Shown piece by piece: positions 1 through 10,779 of a DNA stretch of 29,265 nucleotides. The stretch is taken from assembly GCA_016098155.1 (NCBI GenBank), contig JAAAJB010000275.1, positions 5,232-34,496 of the forward strand. The letters are read 5' to 3'. Position numbers and translations under genes: made by a program. Position 1 is the first letter of the stretch; every line of letters begins with the position of its first letter. The notes under the pieces are model-generated. The model was not told where the DNA came from. It ran no database searches and saw only the letters and a list, made by a program, of their open reading frames with translations. Origin of the DNA: Actinomortierella ambigua (lineage: Eukaryota > Mortierellomycota > Mortierellomycetes > Mortierellales > Mortierellaceae).

Positions 1-47
1 TTTTTTTTGTTTTTTTTAAGCACGGAATGATTGCCTAGACTTGAAAG

Positions 48-298
48 ATGGATACGGAGCCAACATTGAAAGCGCGCTTTTTGCATAATGAGCCCTGGCA
101 AGACAATATCTGCTACTCCCCAGCAGGTTGGATCCAAGCCTACGTTCCACATCAGTCCTTTCGAGGAACTCTAGGATGAGTACTCTTCTTCGTCTCGTCC
201 CCACCTTGCTCGACAGCATGTGTCAGATCGGTATGGTCATGACCACTTTGTATGCCTATGAGAACGACTAAACCAGCGACCCTGACTCGATCACAGCA
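48..298 (+). other. possible decayed 5' coding remnants of the downstream GNAT-like gene
   Basis: Protein-like stretches are visible here but in changing frames. An ATG at 48-50 opens a 43-codon frame (reading ARFLHNEPWQDN, then SPAGWIQAYVPHQSF) that stops at 177-179. A second frame from about 175 to 258 follows, then stops. No splice pair that I can find connects them to each other or to the frame used from 379 onward. They may be the eroded N-terminal part of the acetyltransferase-like gene at 299-1581, or chance open frames. The first 20 bases are almost all T. No separate gene is supported here. Confidence 0.25.
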
Positions 299-1581
299 CT
301 CATAAATGCTCGATTCTCATTCATGTCACCAGCCTCAGAGTGGCAGCAGACCATCGTGTACCACCTGATCATGTCAAGGTGAGCCGGAGCTGCTTCATCA
401 TCACCAAGTCCGAGGCGAACCTAAAGGCGGCCCTGACGGCCCATGAGGTCGATTATGTCAAGGATGAGAGCGAAGAGGATGCAGCGACTCGAGAGGCTCG
501 AGAGGCCAAGATCGAGGCCGATGTGTATATCCAGAAACAGTTTGAGATCTTCCGCACAGTGGCGCGGGAAGTTGTCAAGATGTTGAACGAGGGGGTTGAT
601 GCCGAGACTGGTATGATATCTCGTTCTCGTTGTCGACGTTGTTATTGTTGCCGTTGTTGATGCTGGTCTTGTTGTGTGGCCTTCAATTGCTCACTGCGAT
701 TGCCTCTCGTTCCTCCTCCTTCCCTTATTCTTTCTCTCTTTCTCTCTCTCTTCCTTTCTTTCTTTGCTTCTAGCAAAGACATCAGTCCACTTTTGTAGCA
801 TCAACAAAATTTGGTTTCGTGCTGTGACATCGCTGTACCCAACGATCCACCGCGAGGGCCCTGCCATCAAGTTTGCCATCTCGGAAAAGGATCTGTTGGC
901 GGCCGAATCCAACCTGCTTGCCGAGATGCAGGCGATTGCCGATCGCAAAGGTTGGACGTTTGGTCCTATGAAGAAATCCTATGCGCCGCTCATGATCGAG
1001 AAGAACTCGCTCAAGTACGATCTCAAATAGGAAGATGTCGTCGAGGGCTGGGTTTGCTTCCGTGATCAGGCCGGTAATATGGTGGCATGGGCTGGCAGCC
1101 ATTTCGACTGTGAGTCTGTGCTCCGATGTTGTCTGTTCAGATTTTTGGTTGATCTGACTGAATGCCTCCGCTCATGGGTTGCGGAGCAAATTAATTTTGG
1201 AGTCATGGATACATTTTGCTCATGCGTTCTTCCCACTCTACTGTCGTTCCCCCTCATTGGTCCCACGCATTTTCCTCTCCCTCCCCTCTCCCTCCTGCTC
1301 ATGCCACCATAGTGACTGTGGCTGCACTGTACGTGTTGCCAGAGTACCGTAAGGAAGGTCTATGTCGCCTGATCCTCTATTACGTCAACATGGTCCATGC
1401 CAAGCGTTTGAGACAACTCCTCAACGGAACGTCCCAGAGCACTGTGGATCCAAGCCTGCTGTACATGCACGCCGATACCGAGGCTTACAATGTCCCCACG
1501 CAAAAGTTTATGTTGCGTTGTGGGTACAAGATTGTGAATTACACCAACTGGTTCACGATTATTCCCGTGGAGAGGAACTGA
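299..1581 (+). pseudogene. GNAT-type N-acetyltransferase-like gene, apparently disrupted
   Basis: Best model: exons about 379-610, 774-1109 and 1313-1581. Introns 611-773 (gtatga...cttctag) and 1110-1312 (gtgagt...accatag) both keep phase. The last exon carries a GNAT motif-A-like segment, VAALYVLPEYRKEGLCRLIL, with the acetyl-CoA loop R-K-E-G-L in place of the canonical R/Q-x-x-G-x-G/A. A C-terminal segment with YNVPTQKFMLRCGYKIVNY follows. Known of the family: GNAT enzymes move acetyl from acetyl-CoA to an amine; the substrate here cannot be told. Two defects are seen. An in-frame TAG at 1028-1030 sits between LKYDLK and EDVVEGWVCFRD with no plausible intron around it. At the 5' end an ATG frame (323, reading SEWQQTIVYHLIMSR) hits TGA at 380-382, and the main frame continues without an ATG of its own. 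Sequencing error is the alternative to pseudogenization. The stop TGA at 1579-1581 ends the frame. Confidence 0.55.
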
Positions 1582-2172
1582 AAGTGCATACGATACCATC
1601 TCTCCATCTCATGATTTCTCAATAATAATTTCAAAATAACTAATGCTATATCTGTAGACGACGGATGCAACGTATCGAAGCCCTTTTGACTCTTAACAGT
1701 TTCAAAGAGGAGTTGTGTCACATGATAAAGGCCATTAATGTCCGGGTTTGAGAAGTCTGATAAGATTAGTCAGTCCACCAAGAATGAACGAGACGAAGAT
1801 ATAAGAACAGTTTTCACTGTTGTATAGATTTCACGGCCTACTACTCTCTAATATGCCTTTGTTCAAACGAAAACATGCCCCTTATTTCGTTATCCATGAC
1901 ACCCTATTCGGGTTGGACTAAAAATGATCACTCCCTTTCACTTTTTTTTTTCAAGCACCTTCACTTCCCAAACCAACACTCGCGCAACCTGAAGGACGCA
2001 CCCTGATAATTGATAAAAGAGCAAATGTTGTGGAACGTGTAACCAGAGAGTAGCTGAGGGTGGCCAAGAACACTATGATACTGTGTATACAGAAGAAATG
2101 GATGCCATCGAAAATCGACTCGGTGAACCTTTAGGTACACCGCAAGTCCGCGCTTTACAGGGACATTCGATT
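1582..2172. other. intergenic, between convergent genes
   Basis: About 590 bp with no supportable gene. It holds the 3' flank of the GNAT-like gene (A/T-rich, with aataataatttc at about 1621-1632) and a T run near 1943-1952. Frames here are short and lack family signatures. Confidence 0.6.
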
Positions 2173-2177
2173 TTATT
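2172..2177 (-). terminator. AATAAA polyadenylation signal overlapping the stop codon of the Sel1 kinase gene
   Basis: On the minus strand the end of the kinase gene reads GAG GAA TAA AAT, so the stop codon TAA (2175-2173) lies inside a perfect AATAAA hexamer. Known: the hexamer is normally 10-30 nt before the cleavage site, so use of this signal would leave a very short 3' UTR. Use is inferred, not shown. Confidence 0.4.
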
Positions 2178-5100
2178 CCTCGTGCTTTTGAAGGAACTTT
2201 AACAGGACCTCCGCATCCGCATGACCCTGATCAGCAGCCTTGCGGTACCATGCAATTGCCTGCTCCATATTCTTCGCCACTCCGAGGCCCTTCTCATACA
2301 CTCGACCAAGGTTGTACTGCGCTGCTGCATATCCCTGTTTGGCCCCTCGTCGATTCAATAGGACAACATCAGAGAGATCAGTGCTTGTTCGTTCACTGAG
2401 GAAGTGGTAACTAGTCAACCATTTGATGTGAAACTGTGCATTTGTGCGCTGCCTTTCATACGCCTTCCAGTACAAACGAAGAGCCTCGTCGCGATCAGAA
2501 TTCACCCAGAGACCAAGTTCATACATCGAGCCGAGGTTGAACTGCGCGTCCGGGTTCTCCTGGGCAGCGCTCCGGCTATACCATACGAATGCCGTGCTAT
2601 CGCTCTGTTTAACTCCTTTGCCTAAATCGTATAGCCTTCCAACGCTGTTTTGTATCTCCGCATCCCCATGCTCAGCTGCTTTGGTCAACCACTTGAACGC
2701 GTCTGTAAAGCTTCGCTTAATCCCTTCACCCTCCAAATACATCGCACCAAGGCGCCTTTGAGCCTTGACATGACCTTGCTCAGCCGCCTTAGTGTACCAC
2801 TTGATTGCCTCGTCCTGATTAAGCAACGAAAAATCTTCGTACCCGAAGCCAAGGTGGAATTGCATTGCCATGACGCCAAGCTCAGCTTCCAAGCCAGGGT
2901 GGAACTGCGCTGCCATGACGCCAAGCTCAGCTGCCAAGCCAAGGTGGAATTGCGCTGCCATGACGCCATGCTCAGCTGCCTTGGTGAGCCATCGGTGTCT
3001 GTCTGGATACGGAATGAATAGAAACGAACCCTCATTCCCTGACGCCTCTGTGAGCCATTTGACTGCCTCATCTTCGCTCTGTTCAACACCGCGTCCCTCC
3101 ATGTACATAAAGCCAAGTATGAATGGCGCTTCCCGGATGCCATACTCTGCCCCCTTGGTGAACCACTTGAATGCCTCAATATCGCTCAGCCCAATTCCTC
3201 GTCCTTTCTCAGACATAGATTTAAAGATGAAAGTGTTGTTCCGCCTGAATTGTCGATTGATCTCAGGGCTGGACTCCTCTGGCCAAAACCCTTGCTTGGA
3301 CGCCTTGGCATACCAGCTGACCGCCTCCATATAGCTCTGCTCAACTCCTCGCCCTTTTTCGTACATCCAACCAAGGTTGAACTGTGCTGCCTGAATCCCT
3401 GCCTCTGCTGCTTTAGTGAACCACTTGACTGCCTCAATATCACTCTGATCGATTCCATGTCCCTGCTGGAACATCAACCCAAGGCTGTATTGTGCTACAC
3501 CATGCCCTTGCTCAGCAGCCTTCGTGTACCATTTCACCGCATCCGAGGCGCTCTGCTCAACTCCTTCTCCATTCTGGTACATCCAACCTAGGTAGTCTTG
3601 CGAAACGACATGTCCTTGTCCTGCGGCCATGGTGAACCACTTGAACGCCTCGTCGTTGCTCTGCTCAACCCCTCGTCCTTCTTGGTACATAAAGCCGAGC
3701 TCGAATTGCGCGGCCTGGCTCCCTTGCTCTGCTGCCTTGGTGAACCACTTGACCGCCAAGGCGGTGCTATGCTCCACCCTTGGTCCTTCGTCGTACATTG
3801 AACCAAGGTGCATTGGTAAGGCGACATTGCCTTGCTCTACTTCCAGAGAGTGCCACTCGACCCCCTCGGTATCGTTCTTGCTAATCCTACATCTATTGCA
3901 GTACATCATTCCGAGATGATATTGCGCAGTCGCGTTATCATGTTGCGCAGCCATTGTGAGCCACTTGAATGCTTCCTCATCGCTTTGCTTCACCCATCGA
4001 CCAAGAGAGTACATTTGCCATAGCTTGTACTGTGCGTCGCTTTGCCCTAGATTGGCTGCGCTGTGGTACCATCTCGATGCCTCCGCAAAGTCCCGGTTGA
4101 TACCGCGACCATCGTCATACATGCGGCCAATCTGATATTGAGCTGACGCACTGCCTCCATCCGCCGCTCGCAGATACCATGACGCTGCCTTCTTCACGTT
4201 AGCATCGACACCTTGACCTTGCTCGTACATCTTGGCAACACGGAGCTGTGCCACCACTGTTCCGTGCGATGCCGCCAGACGATACCACCAGAAGGCATCT
4301 TTGTCGCTCTTATCGACGCCGTGGCCATGAGCGTAGATCCATCCGAGGAACAGCTGCGCCTCAGTACTCCCTTGCTTCGCCGCCATGCACATATGTGTAA
4401 TCATATCATCGTCCGTCGATGGTAATCGACCAACATGCTGGTCAGCTTTCTTGTAGTGAGTGGTCTTGGCTCCCAATGGGCCCTTATGGTCGCTCTGCGT
4501 CCCCGGCTGGCCATCTGTCCCCTCAGACTGGTCGAAACTGAAGTCAAGGAAAATGTCATCATTCCCATCATTGACAGTGCCCCTTGTCGGCTCAACATGG
4601 ATCTGGACTACCTCCCATGCGTCTGGACGATGAATAGGACGATGAAACCAGCATTGCTGTGCCCACGAACGATAATCGATTGGAGTATTATCTGGAAAGG
4701 TCTCGCGTTCACCTTGGCTGACAGCCAGAGCGACTAAGGCATCGTTGTCCTGGTCTTTGAACGGCCGTGTACAGTTAACTGCCATCTCCCACATCACCAC
4801 GCCAAGCGCATACACATCCGACCTGGCCGTGTATACCGGTTTCTTGGCGAACAGGAGCTCGGGGGCCACCCATCGGAGTGTCCCTGCAAGCCCTGTCTTC
4901 GACTGGCTGCTTCTCATCGATGCAAGAGTCATCGACTTGATTCGCGCCATTCCAAAATCCGCCAGTTTAACCTCCATGTGTTTGGTAAGGAGCACATTGG
5001 CACTCTTGAGGTCACGATGGACGATCCCTTCTTGGTGGATGAAGGCAAGACCTTGAGCAATCTCACTTGTGAGCCGCCTCTTTGTCGTCCAGTCGTCGAG

Positions 5101-5525
5101 CTCGAGATGGTTGTTGAGAATGGCTTGTTGAAGGCTCCCGTTCTCGGCCAGCTCCATAAGGAGGTAGGTGCTGCCGTATTCTTCGTGTGTTCGGTAGAAC
5201 TGGATGATGTGGCGATGGCGAAGCTTCTGGTGGAATGAGATCTCGGTCTGGATCGACTGTTGGGCAAGCTCAGACTGGGTGAGGAAGAATGTCTTGACAG
5301 CACACGGCTGGTTTCCCCAATAAGCCTTGTAGACTGAGCCAAAGCCTCCTGATCCTAGCAGCTTTCCTAAGACGAGATAAGAGTGTTGGATTGGAGCCTA
5401 AGAAACGATAGAAAGGGAGGAGGGTAGTGAGTATCATTATTCGCATGAGTGTGCGTAGACGACACTTCTGTTGGCTTTGGTATTCTCCATACTCGGAGCG
5501 GGGCTTGAGCGTGATCTGAATTCAT
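2173..5525 (-). CDS. TKL-like protein kinase fused to a long Sel1-repeat array
   Basis: Model: exon 1 5525-5493 (MNSDHAQAPLR), intron 5492-5398 (95 nt, gtatgg...cttag), exon 2 5397-2173; 1085 aa. The long open frame has an internal ATG at 5157, but that start would discard the kinase N-lobe. Kinase domain about residues 18-290: glycine loop GSGGFG (26-31), ATP lysine K46 in CAVKTFF, HRDLKSAN with catalytic D140 and N145, DFG at 158-160, then WVAPELLF and SDVYALGVVMWEM. HRDLKSAN is typical of tyrosine-kinase-like Ser/Thr kinases. An acidic linker follows. Residues about 355-1085 are roughly 17-19 Sel1 repeats of the AAQFxLGxMYxxGxGVxQS / A-x-KWxTKAAEQG type, some degenerate. Sel1 arrays form alpha-solenoid protein-binding scaffolds, so substrate docking by the tail is a reasonable inference. 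Catalytic residues are intact, so an active kinase is expected. The in-cell role is unknown. One Sel1 unit is disturbed by a 45-bp tandem repeat (2846-2980). Confidence 0.92.
2846..2980 (-). repeat. three tandem 45-bp units inside the Sel1 array
   Basis: Units at 2846-2890, 2891-2935 and 2936-2980 are nearly identical (each begins AAGCCARGGTGGAAYTGC). They encode three 15-residue copies reading roughly AAELGVMAAQFHLGL on the minus strand. The unit is shorter than a normal Sel1 repeat (about 36 residues), so this is a minisatellite expansion of half a repeat rather than extra full repeats. The frame stays open. Confidence 0.9.
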
Positions 5526-6572
5526 TGAGCTGCGAGGAGATGGAGAGAATGAGGAAAAGTAGATGATGAGATGACGGGAATGCGTTTTCGGAGACGTGGC
5601 AGTGTCACTTGCAGTATAGTCAAGGTCACATGGTTACACACTGACAAACATGCGTATGAATGGCAGGCACACATGCGATGTAGAAATCGCCTCTCTACAA
5701 TATTTTATTTGCCAAGAGAAACATTGGCCTAGGACGCAGCGAGGTACTATGTTTGGCTAGCAGCTCACGTCTGATGTTAGTGTCGAAGAAAGGTATGAGG
5801 GGCAGAAGAAAGTCTATACTCAAGCTCGAACGTGGCACCCCTAGATCTCCTGCTGCTCAAGCATTATTTCCACTCTAATTCACGTATTCGCTCGCGTGAG
5901 CTCGTGTGGATCAAGACCCAAAACACCTTGTGTGAGCACGGCCCTCTACTGGTGAGAAACAGTGAAAGAGCGACGCGTATGTAAAAATGAGGTGAAAGCG
6001 AAGAACGCCACATAGCAGGCTACTCCGTAATTCTTTTGCTGCCCAAGCCCTACACCAAATGCACTCAATTTGACTTGGTAGCACTGCTCTGTTCTCTGCT
6101 CTTTACACGCCGCACCTGACCTCGACAAGCCACGCTGTAGCCCTAGGGCAAGACCACATTATCAAGCACCCGTTCGTGCTCCCACTTGATCTGGTAATGT
6201 AAGCTGTTATGCTATTGACTCACCAATGATGGTATGTGCATTGGAGCTTGTTGTCATAGCTGGAACCCAGTGGTTGTGAGAGTGTTGTACACGGTATGGC
6301 GCAATAGTCATTCAGGGAAGGATGAACGAGAAAATTCACTTGCAGATGAGTCGTTCATTTCAGCAGTGTACTTTTAACGTGTCAATATGTATTGTGCTCT
6401 CAACACTCGGCTCCACGTCAAGCACCAATGCCTTCATTTTACCTGTTCCAACCTATCTCACTACATCTTTCAATTTGCGTTCTTGTCACTCCACGTCGAT
6501 ATTCGACAGCGAATCGTTACATACCTCCAGTCCGAATCTTTTTGCTCAGAAGGCTCGAAATTATTTCGATGC

Positions 6573-6595
6573 AAAAAAAAAAAAAAAAAAAAAAA
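6573..6595. repeat. A23 homopolymer
   Basis: A run of 23 adenines in non-coding DNA. It could be a retroposed poly(A) tail, but no coding relic is recognisable next to it. The length may be unreliable in the assembly. Confidence 0.9.
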
Positions 6596-7257
6596 TGTAC
6601 ATGCCGTGGGCAGGTGCACTCGCTATATGATCCGTTCGATGACCCAATGTGGTCTTTCATTGACTTCTGTCCGAGCATACCTCTCCCCGCTGCAGGCCAC
6701 AAGATACATACATTCCAGATCTGCACCTCCAAGAATTTATGGCTTTTTGAGAGCCTCGTTCAGCTGTTTAACAGGCATATTGGTTTATGTCCTCAATGCC
6801 ATACGAGGATATTTTCAGCACTTCTTGTTGAAAATGATCTATTTTTTCTCATGGCCCTCGTTTTGTTGTTTGGCCGCACGCGATCCATCATGATGTCTGT
6901 CGGGTAACACTCCGACCAAAGCAACCATGCGAGTCTTTGGCATGTTTATATGATCCTAGCCGAATGACTAGAAGGGGAACCTTTTTTTCTTTACTTGTCT
7001 TGCATCTTGCATGAACCAAACTCTACGTGGTTACTTTTTCTTTCCTTCCTTCATAGTGCATCGTTGTGCCCATGAAAGAATGAAAGATTTTAGGTGCTGT
7101 GGGAAATCGCCCTTTCAGGTTTTGTGACCAAACCATCCTCGACCACCCTCAAACTTTCCTTTGCACGAGATGTGCCTTTTCATTTTTCTCTGCCATTAAG
7201 AATGAAAGCCTGTTTCCATGAATAGAGGACTAGCGAAAGCAAGAATGAAAGAAAGGA

Positions 7258-7292
7258 GATGAACTCACCTGACCGGGGATCGTTCTCCCGTT
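7258..7292 (+). repeat. 35-bp dispersed repeat, copy 1 (upstream of the FAD monooxygenase)
   Basis: This block matches the reverse complement of 13386-13420 at 34 of 35 positions; the single difference is C versus T. The core is GGGGATCGTTCTCCC, which can form a small hairpin, preceded by GATGAACTCACCTGA. It ends about 440 bp before the ATG of the FAD gene. Seen on the opposite strand it contains CAG/GTGAGT, a perfect splice-donor consensus, so a conserved exon end is one alternative to a regulatory site. Function unknown. Confidence 0.85.
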
Positions 7293-7729
7293 CGCTCTCT
7301 GCATGTGATTTGTGCCTCCTATTGTTCTACCCAATTCTATCTCGTCTATTTTGTCCATTTCCACATCAAAGAGATCGAGCGTCAATTGGCTATATGCTCC
7401 TCCATGGGTAATATGGTAAGGGTGCGAAGAGGAAAGGGAGACAATAATATGCTTTCAACACCACTGCTACGACAATTACTACCACCACCAGTACATATGG
7501 GGATCGCGCCTCCGTCGGGGTGTAAAATGATGAGGGGAACCCACAGTGCATGCATGATGGACAATCCTACCCATCTTTGTTGTACAAACCTTAGACACAA
7601 ACCAAAGCACCCGATCCTCTTCATTGTTCCAGCGTACTTCTATCTTTGGGGAGGGGGGGGGGCTGGGAAGAGAATCATCTCATCTTCCGACATTCATTCC
7701 TCAAACTCCATCATCTCACCCTCACCATC

Positions 7730-10228
7730 ATGCATGTCCTTATTGGTAAGGGAGGAAAAAGAAAGACTGACTGACATTTCCGGGTGGCTATCATTTTTGT
7801 CATGGAATACACATTCACCGACCAACCCGCTATCCCCCTTGCTTCTATGCTCTTTCTCTCTTTCTCTCTGTCTATTTCTCGCTCTCGCTCTCACTCCCTC
7901 TCTCTCTCTCCTCAAGTCGGTGCCGGACTCGGCGGCATCATGCTTGCCAACTTGCTCGAGAAGGCCGGTATTTCGTATTTGATCATTGAAAAGGCCCAGA
8001 AAGTCAAGCCTCTTGGTATGTTGAACTGTACGTGGTGTCACAAGATGGAATCATCGGCATCATACTCGGGCATTGTTGTGTTCACTGAATTTTTTTTCTT
8101 TTTGTTTGCACTTTGCTTTCCCATGGGGAACATGCTGCGCAATTGACCTCTCTTAGGAAGCGCCATGAGCCTTGGCTCCACCATTTCGCCTGTCTTCAAG
8201 CAGCTTGGCCTATATGATGAGCTTCTCGCCATGTCCTACCCTTGTCGCAGGGCGTATGGTCATGGTGTCTCATCCAAGAACGAGGACTACCAGTTTGTGA
8301 AAGAAAGGTACCCCCCCCCTTCCCATGCTCTACAAAGTTATTCCAACAGAAAACAAAAAGTCCGACTATTCACGTTCGCCCCGCTTCCCCCTTTCCTCCC
8401 GTTCTTCCTCTCTTTCCCCTTTCAATGCCCATGTACGTACTGTACTGTTTGAAGATATGGCGACTTTGTGCAGATCGTCGAGCGTCCAAAGCTCTACGAG
8501 CTCCTGTGCAGACAGATTCCCAAGGAAAAGATTCTCTTTGGGACAAAGGTGCGAGGCTTCCATCAGAACGACGAGGGCGTGACACTACGAACAGTCGACA
8601 ACATGACCTACCATGGCGATGTCTTGGTCGGCGCCGATGGTGCCTACTCCGTTATCCGTCAGGAGCTTTACAAACAGTTGCAGGCAAAAGACAAGCTGCC
8701 CAAGGAGGATGACACAATACCGCCATACAACACCTGCTGCCTTGTTGGCGTCACAAACCCAATGCCGGAAGACACCATCATCGTGCCCGAAGACGAAAGT
8801 CGGCTTGACTCTGTCATGTACAAGAGTTCGCCATACTTTGTAAGTTGTGAGGCGGGAGGGGAGCCAATCTTCTTTTTGACCATCCATGGAAGATCGTTCT
8901 TGTCAACGTGCCATGAAAAGACGCCGCTTTTGTATTCACTGTCATCCATTCCCTCTCTGATTGACGCGCTACGATCAACGGTAGACGGCATTCTTTACTC
9001 AGCCAAATAGAAGAGTCTTTTGGATGGTAGTTAAGCAAGTCGACGACTTTCAGACGCGCGACGAGGAAAGCGTCAAGAGCGGCGAATGGGGACCTGAAGG
9101 CGCGCAGGCTATGATCGAGGAAGTGGGCGAACTGATGTCGCCCTTTGGCAAACCCTTGAGTGTTTACATTGAAAACACGGCTCAGGATGGCATCTCCAAG
9201 GTCACACTCGAGTAACGTTCATTTTCGACAATGGGAATGAAAAATAATGTGTATAGAGACTCGCTCTTTTTACCATGTATCTCTGACTGACACGTTTCTT
9301 TTCTTTTTATGGATGATGAAATAGAGAAAAGCTGTACAAAACTTGGCACTCTGGCCGGACAGCTCTCCTGGGCGACGCATGCCACAAGTACTTTCCAGGT
9401 ATAGAAACCTAGAAAAAGTGTTTTGTGGACACATGATTGGGCGGAACTACCCACACGAGCTAGGCAAGCTTACATTTATGTATCTTTTTTTGGTGTGTGT
9501 ATATGCTTTTTTTTTTTATTTGCTTTCTCGAAAACACGTAGCCGCTGGTCAAGGCGCAGTCTCCGCTATGCTGGATGCCGTTGTATTGGCCAACGTCTTG
9601 GAGGCATGCGCTACATCCCAAATAGAAGATGTCCAACGCTGTCTGGATGCCTACAAAGATGAACGGTTCCCCGCTGCTAAATTAGCCCATAAATCAAGCT
9701 ATCGCCTTGGGCAACTTCTCAAGCGAGTAAGTGAATCTACCATTTCCCTATGCGATGCTTTCCAAAGAGGGAAAAAGGGCAAAGAGAGATGTTTGGTCTT
9801 TGCCCTCTTATGTTCACCGAAGCTTTACTAACTTTAGTTTACCTCCCACTACCGCCATGACCACTCTCTCTCCCAATAGACGGTGCTTGGAGACACTTTT
9901 CGCTTCATGATGAAGTTTTTACCACGAAGCCTTATCATCTCCCAGTTTGACCATATGTACACGCTTCGGTGAGTGCCTTCACCCCCCAATACACTTTTTC
10001 TTGAGGGTGACATACATGAAGGTTGTCGTTCCTGTATACTCAAGAGACGCAAGAAACTGTTTGCTCAACATGTTGCTGACTCTTCTTTCTCTCCTGTCAC
10101 CCTCGATTTCCACTAGCCCTCAAGTCTCCTTCCTGCCTTTTGTATCTGCCTCTGGCAAAATCAAGCCCGCCCCACAACGAAGCTACGACCACTTGCGAGC
10201 ACCTGCCTCGTCGAGTGTTAGTGTATAA
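7730..10228 (+). CDS. FAD-dependent monooxygenase (PHBH-fold, nine exons)
   Basis: Exons 7730-7745, 7917-8015, 8157-8307, 8455-8839, 9003-9211, 9325-9398, 9542-9726, 9880-9968 and 10117-10228; 439 aa. All eight introns are GT-AG and every phase agrees. The start is ATG 7730 in a 16-nt exon giving MHVLI; the split valine codon then opens VGAGLGGIMLANLLEKAG, the FAD-binding GxGxxG (residues 7-12), with E30 as the expected ribose-binding acid. Next come PLGSAMSLG, GADGAYSVIRQ (GADG 148-151) and GRTALLGDACHK (GD 303-304), the second FAD motif. This set marks class A flavoprotein hydroxylases, which use NAD(P)H and O2 to hydroxylate or epoxidise organic substrates. Substrate unknown. An apparent TAG in the 8468 frame (9008-9010) is removed or bypassed by the 8840-9002 splice, so the gene looks intact. 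The stop is TAA 10226-10228. Convergent with the F-box gene. No membrane segment or targeting signal is obvious. Confidence 0.93.
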
Positions 10229-10779
10229 GATCTACCTTTAACATCTTTTGTTCCTTTGTGTGTGTGTGTCTGCAGCAAAAAAAAAAAAAAAAAAAGTGGG
10301 CACCACTTAAAACCATATCAAGCAAAAACGAAGAGGCGACCCATCGCCTAGTCACAATCATTCTTCTAAGAAGTGTAAAACATCCTTCCCTGTAGCTTAG
10401 CTTTGATATTCTTAATCAAATGGCACTTATACCTATTTCTTCCCTGTCAGCCTTGTTTTTTTTTTCCTTTCGCCACTTTCTTTTTCTTTTCTTTTTCTTT
10501 TCTCTTTTTTTTTTTCCTTGTACGCAACGATTTCCATGCGCAGCCGACGGCAAACAAAATCAAACGAGACGAGAACGTGTGTGTGAGAGAGCGCGGCAAG
10601 ATGGCGCCAGCGATCTCGAAGAAAAAAAGGCAGCGAACGAAAACTTTCACCATACTGTAAAGGAACATCCAGCAAGCGCTGTGTGCCCCAAAAGCATTGA
10701 GAGGAGGAGGAGACAATGACAACAAAAAAAAACATGATAGAAACATGGACTACATGGAATCGATCAAAAAAAGAAGCTG
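10229..10779. other. intergenic, between convergent FAD and F-box genes
   Basis: About 550 bp of 3' flanks. It contains a short GT run (10255-10269), a long A run starting at about 10277 and several T-rich patches at 10455-10516. No gene is supported; long frames on both strands are simple-sequence products. Confidence 0.6.

Larger units (their letters stand above)
5526..7729. other. 2.2-kb divergent upstream region (Sel1 kinase / FAD monooxygenase)
   Basis: No gene I can support. Open frames up to about 170 codons occur around an A23 run (6573-6595), but they read in several overlapping frames, encode simple sequence and carry no motif. The last 450 bp before the FAD gene includes a 35-bp repeat (7258-7292), a G-rich patch at about 7648-7661 and CT-rich DNA. 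Promoters for both divergent genes must lie here, but I cannot place them. Confidence 0.5.

Noticed and set aside
6322..6907. Overlapping plus-strand frames of 102-171 codons around the A23 run
   Set aside because: Three frames are open at once, lysine runs come from the homopolymer, and there is no motif or coding character.
7305..7982. 225-codon plus-strand frame before the FAD gene
   Set aside because: It runs through CT-rich intron 1 and reads the FAD exon at 7917 in the wrong frame.
9008..9010. In-frame TAG in the FAD monooxygenase
   Set aside because: A consensus intron 8840-9002 (GTAAGT...TACTCAG) joins SPYF to PNRRVFWMVVKQV in frame and skips this reading frame, so the gene is intact.
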